Shown piece by piece: positions 17,930 through 28,073 of a DNA stretch of 64,000 bases. Each line of letters begins with the position of its first letter. Position 1 is the first letter of the stretch. Under the pieces are notes generated by a model. The model made no database searches and was not told the origin of the DNA. It was given only the letters and a program-made list of their open reading frames with translations. Source of the stretch: Gillisia limnaea DSM 15749 (GTDB lineage: Bacteria > Bacteroidota > Bacteroidia > Flavobacteriales > Flavobacteriaceae); contig NZ_JH594606.1 in NCBI RefSeq assembly GCF_000243235.1, forward strand, positions 2,980,255 to 3,044,254, written 5' to 3'. Both the position numbers and the translations under genes were made by a program.

Positions 17930-20900
17930 ATGAGCGGTAAAACTACCTGCACATTCTTCCCCCATTTTTTACCTCCCACGTTCGTGGGAAGGGGCGGGGT
18001 ATGGGTTGTTTTTTTGATGGTTTATTTTATTTCTACTCTGCTTGGGTGGGGGCAGATTACTACAATTCCTACCTATACCTGGCAATCAGATTTTAGTTTA
18101 CCCACAGTAAATGTAAGTTTAACTACATTAAGTGTAAACTCAGAGGATATTACAATATCTGTAGCCACAGATCCACTTGGAAATGTTTATACCCTTACAT
18201 TCGGAAAGGGAGTTGCAAAAAGGAGTGCTACAGGCGCCTTGATCGATGCTAATTTTATACCTTCAAGCAGGCTTGATAGTCCTTTGGATATGGCTATTGA
18301 TGCGGACGGCTTTATATATATTGCCGATTATTTTGCAGGTGGAGAGACCTTTGAGGATAATGGGAAAATTTGGGTTTTTGATTCAAATGGAACCTTTTTA
18401 GCTTCCAGAACGATTCTCACTTCTTTTTATCGACCTCTAGGCGTTGATGTTGATGAAAATAAAGTTTATGTGGCCGAATTCAATGATGGAAATAGCGGGC
18501 CTGAACCTAATAAGCTTAGCCGTATTAGTATTTACGATAAGAATACCAGAGATCGTTTATTATTTACGGAGAATGCTAATACTCCTTTTAGAATAGCTGT
18601 AGATTCTCAGAAAAAAATATACGTAAGCCAGGCCGGCAATAGTAGCCCCTCGGTTCGTATTTATGATCAAAATCTTATTTTTCAAAATACCCTGCCAAAT
18701 ATACTTTCTCCGGGCAGCATTGTCATTGACCCTTTTGATTTTATCCACGTAATAGAATATGATGGAAGAATTGATTTTAGCAGGTTTATTAATTTTGAAA
18801 ATTTAAGTTTTCCTCAAGTACAATCTATAGCAAAGAGTATTGATGATGGTCAAAGAGCTGATGCTTTTTCCATAAAAGTGTTTGATCCGGGAAGGGTTTT
18901 GAGGATCACTTATAAAGACAGAATTGATTTTCCTGTAGACCTTACTTTCAACAGTTGTGACAGGATGTACGTAAATAATGCGGAAATATTCGGAAGTAAT
19001 AGCATTTTTGGATATATTCCTAATCGATTAGAATTTGACCTGGAGATTTATAAAAGAACACCAAGCTTTGATATTGAAGATCCTGTTATTGCATGTGGAG
19101 AAGATATGCTAGTAACTGCCCCGGCTGGTCAAAATACTGCAATTGTTACTTTCACAAACCCAACAGCCACAGATAACTGTTCCGTAACAGTAGCTCAAAC
19201 TGCCGGGCAGGCTTCAGGAAGTCAATTTGCGGTTGGAACTCATACTATTGAATTTACCGCCACAGACGCAGCAGGAAATACAGCTAGCTGTTCTTTTACA
19301 ATAAAAGTTGATCCTACACCAGATACAAATACTCCACCAGTTGCTGTTGAAGATGTAGGTCTTTATTCGATGCTGGAAGACAATGTATTGGAGGTATTAG
19401 TTTCACAAGGAGTATTACAAAATGATTCAGATCCGGAGGGGGACGAACTTATCGCGGTTTTAGATAGAACAACTAATTATGGTGTTTTGGATTTAAGGGA
19501 AGACGGTTCATTCACTTATACCCCAAATCCGGATTTTAACGGAACCGATACGTTCACCTATTTTGCCAATGACGGGCAGGTGAATTCCGCTCAACCTGTA
19601 GTGGTAGAAATTGTAGTAAAACCGGTTCCGGATATTATTTGCGAAACCTCTTTTACCCTGGAATTAGATGCTAACGGGGAAGCATTTTTGAGAAAAGAAG
19701 ATTTATATGAGGTAGATCAGTCAGATGTTCAATTTTCACTTAGTCAAGAAAATTTTACATGTGCAGATCCTCGTATCAATTCCGTGACTCTTAGTTATAC
19801 CTATACCATTCCTGATGAAGGTAGTTTTACAGACAGTTGTGATATTCAAATTATCGTTGTTGATAATACTGCCCCTACCATTACCTGTCCCGGAAATATA
19901 AATGAAAGTATGGCATTTGGAGAAACAGGTAAAATCATTACTTATAATCTGCCTGTGTTTGATGATAATTGCTCAGCCACAATTATACAAACTGCCGGTC
20001 TTGCTTCCGAAAGTGTATTTCCAGAAGGGTCAACTATAAATACTTTTGAAGTTAAAGATGGCAGTGGAAAAATTGCTACTTGCAGCTTCACTGTAACAAT
20101 AGATAAGGAGGCAGAAGTAGAGGATGCAATATTTCAGAATTGTCCTGCAGATGCCATTATTGAAAATACATCCCCCGGGGAATGTGGTACAAATGTGACA
20201 TTTTCAATTCCAACGGCTTCAGATGCTAACGGTATTCTAAGTGTTAATCAAATGGAAGGGCCAGAATCTGGAGAATATTTTCAGTTAGGTGACACGGATG
20301 TAGTTTTTGAAGCTACGGGTTCAAATGGGAATACCGTTGAATGCAGATTTACGGTATCTATTATTGATAATGAAAACCCGGTTATCAATTGTCCGGATTC
20401 TATTGTAGTTGATGTGGATCCGGGCGAAACTACTAAAGCTGTAACTTTTCAAAAGCCAACAGAAAGTGATAATTGCGGAGTTAGTAATGTTGAACAAACG
20501 GAAGGTTTAAGTTCCGGAAGCCAGTTTCCAATAGGGATTACAACAATAACTTTTACAGCAACAGATGGAGCCGGGAATTCCTTTCCGTGCAGTTTTACTG
20601 TAACTGTAAACCCGGAAACTCCACCTGAAAATCAAGCACCTGTTGCCAGAGATGATTTCTATACAGTTGAACAGGAGCTGAGCCTCACAGTCATTGCTGC
20701 CGAAGGAGTTTTGGTAAACGATGGAGATGAAACATCGGGGGTACTTACAGCAGAAATTGTAGACGATGTAATAAATGGAACTCTGAACTTAAATCCTGAT
20801 GGCTCTTTTACCTATACACCTAATCCCGGTATTGTGGGATTTGATGAATTCACCTATGTAGCTAATGACGGAGAACTGGATTCCAATGTTGCTACAGTAC

Positions 20901-22537
20901 GTATAGAGATAACCTCTACAGCTTTTCCGAATTTTAGACCAAATGCTGTCAATGATTCTTATCCCACTCCCTACGAAACAACGCTCACTATCCAGCAGCC
21001 GGGATTTTTAGGGAATGATACAGATGGAGACAATGATGTTTTAACCGCAGAAATCATAACAAATGTTACCAATGGAACTTTAGCGTGGAATCCTGACGGT
21101 TCCTTTAACTATGTTCCCAATGCCGGATTTTTCGGGAATGATAGTTTTACATATGTTGCAAATGATGGAAAAGAAGATTCCAATATTGCAACTGTTACCA
21201 TAATAGTTGATGATCCAGAAGGGCAAAACCCTCTTGTAGCACAAGATGATAATTTCTCAATTTTTATAGATCAAACGCTCGATGTTCCTGCTCCGGGGAT
21301 TCTTGTAAATGATAGTTTTAATGCGCTTACTTCAATTCGCTTGTTGATTGATGTTGGAAATGGAAGTTTGACATTAAATAATGATGGTTCTTTCATTTTT
21401 ATTCCAAATGCCAGATTTACAGGGGAAGATAGCTTTAGATACATAATTCTGGATGGAGGTTTGGAATCCAATAGTGCAACCGTAACTATTACAGTAGAAC
21501 CAAGACCTACTCAAAATGTAGCACCAGTTGCCAGGGACGATTTTTATGAAATTCAACAGGATGGAATATTGGTTGTAGATGCTCCGGGTATGTTAGGCAA
21601 TGATACCGATGCCAATGGGGATGCTTTAACGGCTTCTGTAGGAAGTGTTTCAGCAACCGGTTCTTTTGAATTTAATGGGGATGGATCTTTTAAATATACT
21701 CCGCTCCCCGGGTTTGTTGGCACCGAAAGTTTTACTTATGTAGCTAATGATGGCAGCCTGAATTCCAATATAGCAACCGTTACCATCACCGTAAATGGAT
21801 CTTCTACAAGTGATTTTTTATGTAAGGATGAATTTATCCTTCAATTAGATGAAACTGGTAATGCAATTCTACAAGCCTCAAATCTCTATACCGGAGATCC
21901 AGGCGACCGTGAATTCACCTTGAGCACTTCAAGTTTTGATTGTACCAATATAGGCGAGAATTCGGTTGTATTGAACTACACAGGGAATGAAGGTTCCGGA
22001 AGTTGTACAATAAAGGTAATCATAGAAGATAATTTACCTCCGGAGATCCAGGCCCAAAATATAAGTATAAGCCTGGATTCCTTTGGATTTGCAAGCATCA
22101 CCCCGGAATTGATAGACAATGGTACCACCGATAATTGCGAAGTCGATGAATTGAGTTTGGATATTTTAGATTTCAGCTGTGAAAATCTGGGATTAAATCC
22201 CGTTTTATTTATAGCAAAAGATGGCAGCGGCAATACTTCCTCTCAAATGGTAAATGTAACTGTTACCGGAAATTGTAAGCAAAAACCTATAACAGGGATA
22301 GAATATATTTCTATTTATCCCAATCCTACCACGGGTCCCTTCACTTTTGACGTCCCTACCGGCTGGGTTATTGAAAAAGTGGATGTTTTTGATAGTCGCG
22401 GTAGATATATCACTTCTGCAGAGTTTGTTATGGGGGAGCCCTATACCATGGATCTAAGCACGCTTCAAACAGCGGTATACACCTTGCATTTGGCCACTAA
22501 CCAGGGAAACAAAATTATAAGGGTAATCATTCAATAA
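17930..22537 (+). CDS. Large T9SS-exported protein with NHL-like, HYR and cadherin-like repeats
   Basis: 1535 codons. After a signal-peptide-like hydrophobic stretch (about residues 24-42) comes a beta-propeller-like region (about 50-375) with NHL-type strands such as DMAIDADGFIYIAD. HYR domains lie near 384-463, 650-727, 735-813 and 815-900, marked by TDNCS and ending TCSFTV-like strands. Five cadherin-like/VCBS-type repeats (about 467-562 and 902-1290) share LNPDGSFTYTPNPGIVG and FTYVANDG. The last 85 residues are a type IX sorting domain (ISIYPNPTTGPFTFD), so it is exported across the outer membrane and likely anchored at the surface. Adhesion or polymer binding is plausible but unproven. 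The start is uncertain: the ATG at 17930 gives an unusually long n-region, while the ATG at 18017 would leave a shorter leader. Confidence 0.88.
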   Translation: MSGKTTCTFFPHFLPPTFVGRGGVWVVFLMVYFISTLLGWGQITTIPTYTWQSDFSLPTVNVSLTTLSVNSEDITISVATDPLGNVYTLTFGKGVAKRSATGALIDANFIPSSRLDSPLDMAIDADGFIYIADYFAGGETFEDNGKIWVFDSNGTFLASRTILTSFYRPLGVDVDENKVYVAEFNDGNSGPEPNKLSRISIYDKNTRDRLLFTENANTPFRIAVDSQKKIYVSQAGNSSPSVRIYDQNLIFQNTLPNILSPGSIVIDPFDFIHVIEYDGRIDFSRFINFENLSFPQVQSIAKSIDDGQRADAFSIKVFDPGRVLRITYKDRIDFPVDLTFNSCDRMYVNNAEIFGSNSIFGYIPNRLEFDLEIYKRTPSFDIEDPVIACGEDMLVTAPAGQNTAIVTFTNPTATDNCSVTVAQTAGQASGSQFAVGTHTIEFTATDAAGNTASCSFTIKVDPTPDTNTPPVAVEDVGLYSMLEDNVLEVLVSQGVLQNDSDPEGDELIAVLDRTTNYGVLDLREDGSFTYTPNPDFNGTDTFTYFANDGQVNSAQPVVVEIVVKPVPDIICETSFTLELDANGEAFLRKEDLYEVDQSDVQFSLSQENFTCADPRINSVTLSYTYTIPDEGSFTDSCDIQIIVVDNTAPTITCPGNINESMAFGETGKIITYNLPVFDDNCSATIIQTAGLASESVFPEGSTINTFEVKDGSGKIATCSFTVTIDKEAEVEDAIFQNCPADAIIENTSPGECGTNVTFSIPTASDANGILSVNQMEGPESGEYFQLGDTDVVFEATGSNGNTVECRFTVSIIDNENPVINCPDSIVVDVDPGETTKAVTFQKPTESDNCGVSNVEQTEGLSSGSQFPIGITTITFTATDGAGNSFPCSFTVTVNPETPPENQAPVARDDFYTVEQELSLTVIAAEGVLVNDGDETSGVLTAEIVDDVINGTLNLNPDGSFTYTPNPGIVGFDEFTYVANDGELDSNVATVRIEITSTAFPNFRPNAVNDSYPTPYETTLTIQQPGFLGNDTDGDNDVLTAEIITNVTNGTLAWNPDGSFNYVPNAGFFGNDSFTYVANDGKEDSNIATVTIIVDDPEGQNPLVAQDDNFSIFIDQTLDVPAPGILVNDSFNALTSIRLLIDVGNGSLTLNNDGSFIFIPNARFTGEDSFRYIILDGGLESNSATVTITVEPRPTQNVAPVARDDFYEIQQDGILVVDAPGMLGNDTDANGDALTASVGSVSATGSFEFNGDGSFKYTPLPGFVGTESFTYVANDGSLNSNIATVTITVNGSSTSDFLCKDEFILQLDETGNAILQASNLYTGDPGDREFTLSTSSFDCTNIGENSVVLNYTGNEGSGSCTIKVIIEDNLPPEIQAQNISISLDSFGFASITPELIDNGTTDNCEVDELSLDILDFSCENLGLNPVLFIAKDGSGNTSSQMVNVTVTGNCKQKPITGIEYISIYPNPTTGPFTFDVPTGWVIEKVDVFDSRGRYITSAEFVMGEPYTMDLSTLQTAVYTLHLATNQGNKIIRVIIQ

Positions 22538-22575
22538 ATTTGAAAGTTTTTAGAATCGATCAATTTTCAGTTCTT

Positions 22576-23490
22576 TCAATCCCTTGAAATTTCTGTCTTT
22601 ACATAAGCAATGATCTCTTCGGGAGAAGTTTGATAATCGAACCAGTGAATATTTTCATCTTTTCTAAACCAGGTAAGCTGTCTTTTGGCAAATCGGCGGG
22701 TATTTTTTTTGATCTCTTCCACGGCTTCATCCAGGCTGAAGCTACCTTCTAAAAAAGCAAACAATTCCTTGTATCCAACCGTATTTAAAGCATTCAATTC
22801 ACGTTTTGGATATAGGATTTGAACCTCTTCCAAAAGACCTTCAGCCATCATAGCATCTACTCTTAAATTGATACGTTCATAAATTTCTTCCCTGGGTGCG
22901 GTAAGTCCTATGGAGATTGTTTTAAAGGGTCGTTCTGGTTTTGGTTTGTCTAAAAAAGATAAAAAAGTTTTTCCTGTACCCAGACAGATCTCCAATGCCC
23001 GGATCACCCTATGCGGATTATTGGGATCTATCCTTTTATAAGCTATGGGATCCAGTTCTTGTAAACGGAGTTTTAAAGGATCCAGCCCTTCTTTTTCAAA
23101 CTGTACATTTAGTTGAGCACGTATTTCGGGGTCTATTTCGGGAAAACTATCCAGGCCTTCCAGAAGGCTTTTTACATAAAGTCCGCTACCACCAACTAGA
23201 ATGAGGATATCATACTTCTTAATTAAATCCTGGGTTTTAAGCAATGCCTCCCGTTCAAAATCTCCTACCGAATAAGCTTCTTCCACCTTTTTATGCTGAA
23301 TAAAATGGTGAGCTGCTGCCGCGAGTTCTTCATCTGAAGGAACTGCGGTTCCTATTTTCATATCCTTGTAAAATTGCCGGGAATCTGCAGAGAGTATTTC
23401 GGTATTAAAAGCCCTTGCGAGCTCTATGCTTAAGGCGGTTTTTCCTATAGCGGTAGGACCTGTAATGCTTAAAAGAAATTTATTTTCCAT
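22576..23490 (-). CDS. miaA: tRNA dimethylallyltransferase
   Basis: Adds dimethylallyl to A37 of tRNAs that read codons starting with U. The P-loop is SITGPTAIGKTALSIELA at the N-terminus, followed by ILSADSRQFYKDMKIGTA, the ILVGGSGLYVKSLLEG motif, and the C-terminal KKNTRRFAKRQLTWFRKD region that contacts tRNA. Length (304) is standard. Its start overlaps the end of the ion channel gene by 11 bp, so the two are co-transcribed. Confidence 0.97.
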   Translation of the reverse strand: MENKFLLSITGPTAIGKTALSIELARAFNTEILSADSRQFYKDMKIGTAVPSDEELAAAAHHFIQHKKVEEAYSVGDFEREALLKTQDLIKKYDILILVGGSGLYVKSLLEGLDSFPEIDPEIRAQLNVQFEKEGLDPLKLRLQELDPIAYKRIDPNNPHRVIRALEICLGTGKTFLSFLDKPKPERPFKTISIGLTAPREEIYERINLRVDAMMAEGLLEEVQILYPKRELNALNTVGYKELFAFLEGSFSLDEAVEEIKKNTRRFAKRQLTWFRKDENIHWFDYQTSPEEIIAYVKTEISRD

Positions 23491-24307
23491 TCATTTTATT
23501 TCCGCAGTTATGGCAAAATTCGGCTCCATCAAGATGTTTGGTTTCGTTACAGAAAGGGCAGGCCTGGGTATTGGTAGGAATTGTTTTATTCTTTGTAAAT
23601 TCTGCACTTACTATCCCTGTAGGAACCGCTATAATGCCGTACCCCATGATCATAATAAATGAAGCTATAAACTGTCCCAGAGGAGTAACAGGATGAATAT
23701 CTCCAAAGCCTACTGTAGTCAGAGTTACTATACACCAATAGATTGCTACTGGGATGCTTGTAAACCCATTTTCGGGGCCTTCAACAAGAAACATTACAGA
23801 GCCCATTATGACAGAGATAATAACCACAGCGAACAAAAATACTAAAATTTTTGGTCTACTATTTTTTAAGGCCCGTATCAGTTTATCCGATTCCCCTATA
23901 TAACGGGTGATCTTTAAAATCCTGAATATTCGTAACAGCCTTAAGGCACGTACTGCAAAAAGCATGTTGTGTCCTCCCGATACAATAGCGATGTAAGAGG
24001 GAAGGGTGGAAAGAAGGTCTACAATCCCATAAAAACTGAAGATATATCTCTTTGGTTGTTTAATTGTGATAATCCTCAGGACATATTCTATGGTGAAAAC
24101 GCCGGTAATGATCCATTCGGCTATATAGAATTCCATATAATAAGCCTGATTCAAATCGGCAATACTTTCCAGCATTACTAAGGCAATACTCAATAAAATT
24201 ACCACGAGCAAAATAATATCAAATGCCCTTCCCATCTTGGTATCTGCCTCATAAATTATTTCATGAAGTCTGGATTTCCAATCTAATTTTTCTTCGGGTT
24301 CCTTCAA
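23480..24307 (-). CDS. Voltage-gated-type potassium channel with C-terminal zinc ribbon
   Basis: A 275-residue cation channel subunit with six membrane segments. S4 is visible as AVRALRLLRIFRILKITRYI, with arginine or lysine at every third position. The pore loop holds the selectivity filter TLTTVGFGDIHPVTP, which indicates potassium. After S6 the short cytoplasmic tail carries four cysteines as CPFC and CHNC (about residues 250-270), a zinc-ribbon arrangement. The gene is followed by miaA with an 11-bp overlap. Tetramer assembly and voltage gating are inferred from the family. Confidence 0.92.
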   Translation of the reverse strand: MKEPEEKLDWKSRLHEIIYEADTKMGRAFDIILLVVILLSIALVMLESIADLNQAYYMEFYIAEWIITGVFTIEYVLRIITIKQPKRYIFSFYGIVDLLSTLPSYIAIVSGGHNMLFAVRALRLLRIFRILKITRYIGESDKLIRALKNSRPKILVFLFAVVIISVIMGSVMFLVEGPENGFTSIPVAIYWCIVTLTTVGFGDIHPVTPLGQFIASFIMIMGYGIIAVPTGIVSAEFTKNKTIPTNTQACPFCNETKHLDGAEFCHNCGNKMNGK

Positions 24308-24362
24308 ATTGTATACATTTTAGAAATCATTCAGGTTTTAATCTTTCCAATGAATTTAATCC

Positions 24363-24426
24363 CCTAATATTTCATCCAAATTCTGGTTATTTCTTCCTTT
24401 AATATATCTTTTGAGCTTGTTCTGGC
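24363..24426 (+). repeat. Dispersed repeat module B, degenerate copy
   Basis: Matches module B in order: TTTCATCCAAATTC, TATTTCTTCCTTT, then CTTTTGAGCTTGTTCTGG. It lies between two minus-strand genes (exonuclease and ion channel), yet the repeat itself reads on the + strand. Confidence 0.7.
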
Positions 24427-24461
24427 CAATCGATTTTTTTCTGAATATCATTGAATCTACC

Positions 24462-25835
24462 TTAAACACTTTCTGAGAATTGTATGATTTTAAGCTTTTT
24501 GTTCCTTCTCAAATAACTCTGAATTATATGTCTAACATCCCGGTCATCCTTCATTGGAGTGATGATTGAACGTACAATATCGATATTATTAAGCTGATAA
24601 TTCAAATTAAAGTAGCCAATTCCTCTGAAAATACCATCTTCTACCAAAAGTGCACTTTTCTCGTCTATATCCCTTCCACGGTCAATGATTAGCATATTTT
24701 GATCCTGGTAGCTGAATTTTGCAATCATTTCAAAAACCCTTTCATTGTATTCTGAAGGGGATTCTGCTTTAATGCAGGCACCTCTACATTTTTTTATGGA
24801 ATAGTTGAAACAGTTTTCCTTACCGCTATGAAGGCCGGTTAAATGCAGGCACAGCTCATAATTCTCTACGATATTATACAAAACAGATTTAGCTTGTTGT
24901 AATCCGGTGAACGTGGTGATATTTTTTTTCCTGGCATCGGCTTTTCCTATTTTCAAATTGATATACCCATCCTCATCAGTGAACTTATAAAGCGCATAAG
25001 TAAAAATAGATCTTGTAAGTACCTTGTTATATTTGGGCTTATTGTGTTTTACTTCTTCATTTTCCTTCAAAAGGGCAATCAATTCGTTTCCCGTAGCTTC
25101 AAAACTTACCGAAGCAACTGCTTTTTGAATTTCCCTGGATTTATGGTGATCATTCGTAAAATGCTGATTCACCCTTTTTCTAATATTCTTGCTTTTTCCT
25201 ATATAAATGATCTCACTTTCTTCATTGTGAAAATAATAAACCCCCGTTGTTGCCGGTAGTTCTTCGATCATTTGTATCAATTTTGTATCTAACTGCCGGG
25301 AAGGTTCATTTTTTACAGATTCTTTCAGGATATTCTTATCGAGATCCTTGCTAAGCAGCATTTTAAAAAGTTTTACCGTAGCCTGAGCATCCCCACTTGC
25401 CCTGTGACGATCACTTAGTGGAATCCCAAGTGCTCTAACCAATTTCCCAAGGCTATACGAATCCTGATCCGGGATAAGCTTTTTGGAAAGTTCTACCGTA
25501 CAAAGTGTTTTTCTTTCAAAATTAAATCCCAATCTTCTAAACTCAAGCCTCAGGATTCGATGGTCAAATTTAGCATTATGAGCCACTACAATGCAATCAC
25601 TGGTAATCTCCACAATTCGTTTTGCTACTTCAAAAAATTTAGGGGCATTGCGCAGCATCTCATTATTAATCCCGGTAAGTCCCACTACAAAGGGTTGTAT
25701 AGGCTGCTCCGGATTTACAAGACTTATAAATTGATCTACTACCTTATGCCCATCAAATTTATAAACGGCAATTTCGGTAATTCCCTCTTCATTATATTTC
25801 CCACCGGTTGTTTCTATGTCTAAAATTGCGTACAT
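24462..25835 (-). CDS. DnaQ-type exonuclease fused to a GIY-YIG nuclease domain
   Basis: 457 residues. The N-terminal domain (about 1-175) is a DEDDh 3'-5' exonuclease like the DNA polymerase III epsilon subunit, with AILDIETTGG, the VAHNAKFDHRIL segment and HRASGDAQAT. A GIY-YIG endonuclease domain follows (about 197-280), with TGVYYFHNEES, IIYIGKSKNIRKRVNQHF and the later glutamate in ATGNELIALLKENEEVK, as in UvrC and Cho. The remaining 175 residues resemble the region after the nuclease in UvrC-like proteins, with several cysteines (CLHLTGLHSGKENCF). A role in DNA repair is likely. Confidence 0.9.
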   Translation of the reverse strand: MYAILDIETTGGKYNEEGITEIAVYKFDGHKVVDQFISLVNPEQPIQPFVVGLTGINNEMLRNAPKFFEVAKRIVEITSDCIVVAHNAKFDHRILRLEFRRLGFNFERKTLCTVELSKKLIPDQDSYSLGKLVRALGIPLSDRHRASGDAQATVKLFKMLLSKDLDKNILKESVKNEPSRQLDTKLIQMIEELPATTGVYYFHNEESEIIYIGKSKNIRKRVNQHFTNDHHKSREIQKAVASVSFEATGNELIALLKENEEVKHNKPKYNKVLTRSIFTYALYKFTDEDGYINLKIGKADARKKNITTFTGLQQAKSVLYNIVENYELCLHLTGLHSGKENCFNYSIKKCRGACIKAESPSEYNERVFEMIAKFSYQDQNMLIIDRGRDIDEKSALLVEDGIFRGIGYFNLNYQLNNIDIVRSIITPMKDDRDVRHIIQSYLRRNKKLKIIQFSESV

Positions 25836-25973
25836 AAAAGCCTCTTAATCCCTGAAGGGATACTTATTATTATTCAATGATTTTTTCATTTTATATAAAC
25901 TCATTTTCATTTTCTTTTTTACCTTCCTCTCAATTAGGGATGACCTTTTACTCCCCTTTCTGGCTGTGGGCGC

Positions 25974-26621
25974 TTATCTTTCCCCAAATATAGCACTTCC
26001 AATGCGCACCATATTGCTTCCACATTCCACAGCGATTTTATAATCTCCGCTCATTCCCATAGAAAGTGTTTTCAATTCTTTGAAAGATTTCTGAAATTCA
26101 TCAAATACCGATTTTAAATACTGAAACTCCTTTTTAACTTGTTCCTTATCGTCAGTAAAAGTAGCCATTCCCATAAGGCCGGTAACTTTTACGTTTTCCA
26201 TTGCTGCTAATTTTTCAGATTTTAATATCTCCCCGGCTTCTTCGGTGCTAATTCCAAACTTTGAATCTTCATCGGCGATTTTAATCTGGAGCAGGCAATC
26301 GATCACCCGATTGTTTTTTTTAGCTTCCTTATCGATCTCTTTGAGTAATTTCAAGCTGTCTACAGCATGAATCAAGCCAACGTAAGGAGCCATATATTTC
26401 ACCTTATTCCGCTGCACGTGACCTACCATATGCCAATCGATATCCTTGGGAAGCTCCTCCCATTTTTCGGTCATTTCCTGGATCTTATTCTCCCCAAATA
26501 TTCTTTGTCCGGCGTGATACGCTTCCAGGAGATCATCATTAGGTTTGGTTTTAGAGATTGCTACCAGGCTAACATCGTTCAGTTCTGCTTTATATTTTTT
26601 TATGTTTTCTGAAATGTTCAT
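25974..26621 (-). CDS. YggS/PROSC family pyridoxal phosphate homeostasis protein
   Basis: A 215-residue single-domain PLP-binding protein. The cofactor lysine lies in LVAISKTKPNDDLLEAY near residue 25, followed by FGENKIQEMTEKW and WHMVGHVQRNKVKY, and the C-terminal phosphate-binding region SMGMSGDYKIAVECGSNMVRIGSAIFG. Members have no strong enzymatic activity and are thought to buffer PLP. It is followed on the same strand by no close gene; DUF1015 is 52 bp upstream in the transcript. Confidence 0.95.
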   Translation of the reverse strand: MNISENIKKYKAELNDVSLVAISKTKPNDDLLEAYHAGQRIFGENKIQEMTEKWEELPKDIDWHMVGHVQRNKVKYMAPYVGLIHAVDSLKLLKEIDKEAKKNNRVIDCLLQIKIADEDSKFGISTEEAGEILKSEKLAAMENVKVTGLMGMATFTDDKEQVKKEFQYLKSVFDEFQKSFKELKTLSMGMSGDYKIAVECGSNMVRIGSAIFGER

Positions 26622-26673
26622 TCTCTTTTTGATATAAACTATTAAAAATTTCGGACCTATTAAAAATCAGAAT

Positions 26674-27909
26674 TTAAAATTCATAGATGGTTAATCCGCT
26701 TCTTAATTTTGGCTCTATATAGGTGCTTTTAGGCGGCATGATAAGACCTTCATCTGCCACTTTCTTGATTTCTTCAATGGTTAATGGCAACATTCCAAAC
26801 CCAACAGTAAACCTACCACTGTCAATTTCAGATTTCATTTCTATAAGATCATTCTTACCGTGAATATAAGAAATCCGAAGGTCATTTCTTAGATCCTGAA
26901 TACCTAATATAGGTTTCAAAAGCTTTTCATATAAAATATAAGTATCCAGAGTGCTTAAAGAATCCGTGAATTCATAATTGGTCTTCCGCAGAAAAAGGGA
27001 GTAGAATTCACCATCCAGATACATATTAAAATGATTTTTGGACTTGGGGGAATATAACTGGGAGCCTCTGTTTTCTATTCTAAATTGTTCATCTAACTGC
27101 ATAAGGAATTCTTCTTTGCTCCAGCCATTTAGATCTGTTACCAACCGGCTAAATTCATAAATCTTCAATTTGCTTTCCGCAATTAGGAAACTCATAAAGT
27201 AATTGTAGGGTTCCTCTCCGGAATGCATTGGATTCTCCGCTTTAGATTCCTTTGAAAGTATATAGGACGAGGAGCAACGATGATGTCCATCTGCAATATA
27301 GAGGGCAGGCATTTTCTCGAATTCCCGTTTGATTTGTTCCACGATTTTCGGTTCACAAATAGTCCATAGAAAATGGGTTTCCTTATTGTGGGTGGTAAAC
27401 TCATATTCGGGCCTGGTATTCATGGCTTCTTCAATAAGTTCGTCTATTACGGCAGAATCCGGATAGGTGAGCAAAACAGGTTCGGTATTAAAGCCAACGA
27501 CTTTTAAATAATCTTTGAATAAATTTTCCCTAAAGGCAATGGTGTCTTCGTGTTTTTTAATGATATTATTTTCATAATCCTCCAGGCTGGCAGCCGCTAT
27601 TATTCCAAAAAAGGAATCATTCCGGGTTACTATTTTATAGAAATAATAACAGGGAGCAGGATCTTTTATGAAGATTTCCTCTTCTTTGAATTCGAGGTAG
27701 CGGTTTTTAACCAGCTGAAAACGCTTTTCCCCGGTAATTTCATGTTGGAATTTATAACCGGGGTTTATGATATGCAAAAAGGAAAAAGGATTGTATTGAA
27801 GCTGGGCTTTGAGTTCCCCTTCGGTATAATCTTCATAAGGCCGGGATGCAACCAGGCCGGCTTTATCTTTTGTAGGTCTTACTGCCTTAAAGGGATTTAT
27901 TTTTGCCAA
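26674..27909 (-). CDS. DUF1015 family protein
   Basis: A 411-residue soluble protein opening MAKINPFKAVRPTKDKAGLVASRPYED. The family hallmark ALYIADGHHRCSSSYILS lies at about residues 200-217, and the tail FGMLPLTIEEIKKVADEGLIMPPKSTYIEPKLRSG is typical. In many Bacteroidota this gene sits next to serC or serA; here it is next to yggS instead, and serA is 22 kb away. The biochemical role is not established. Confidence 0.92.
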   Translation of the reverse strand: MAKINPFKAVRPTKDKAGLVASRPYEDYTEGELKAQLQYNPFSFLHIINPGYKFQHEITGEKRFQLVKNRYLEFKEEEIFIKDPAPCYYFYKIVTRNDSFFGIIAAASLEDYENNIIKKHEDTIAFRENLFKDYLKVVGFNTEPVLLTYPDSAVIDELIEEAMNTRPEYEFTTHNKETHFLWTICEPKIVEQIKREFEKMPALYIADGHHRCSSSYILSKESKAENPMHSGEEPYNYFMSFLIAESKLKIYEFSRLVTDLNGWSKEEFLMQLDEQFRIENRGSQLYSPKSKNHFNMYLDGEFYSLFLRKTNYEFTDSLSTLDTYILYEKLLKPILGIQDLRNDLRISYIHGKNDLIEMKSEIDSGRFTVGFGMLPLTIEEIKKVADEGLIMPPKSTYIEPKLRSGLTIYEF

Positions 27910-28073
27910 TTTTTTCTATTTACCTTTTCTGAAATTCCTTTGGAAAGTACCTTCTAATTTCCACACTTATAAGCATTAGGAACGAATATTCTGTTCCTTC
28001 CATTTCAAATTAATCAACCAGGGAATCTTCAGGCTTGTCTTCTAAGCACTGCTTTTTTATTCGGTTAAAATCG

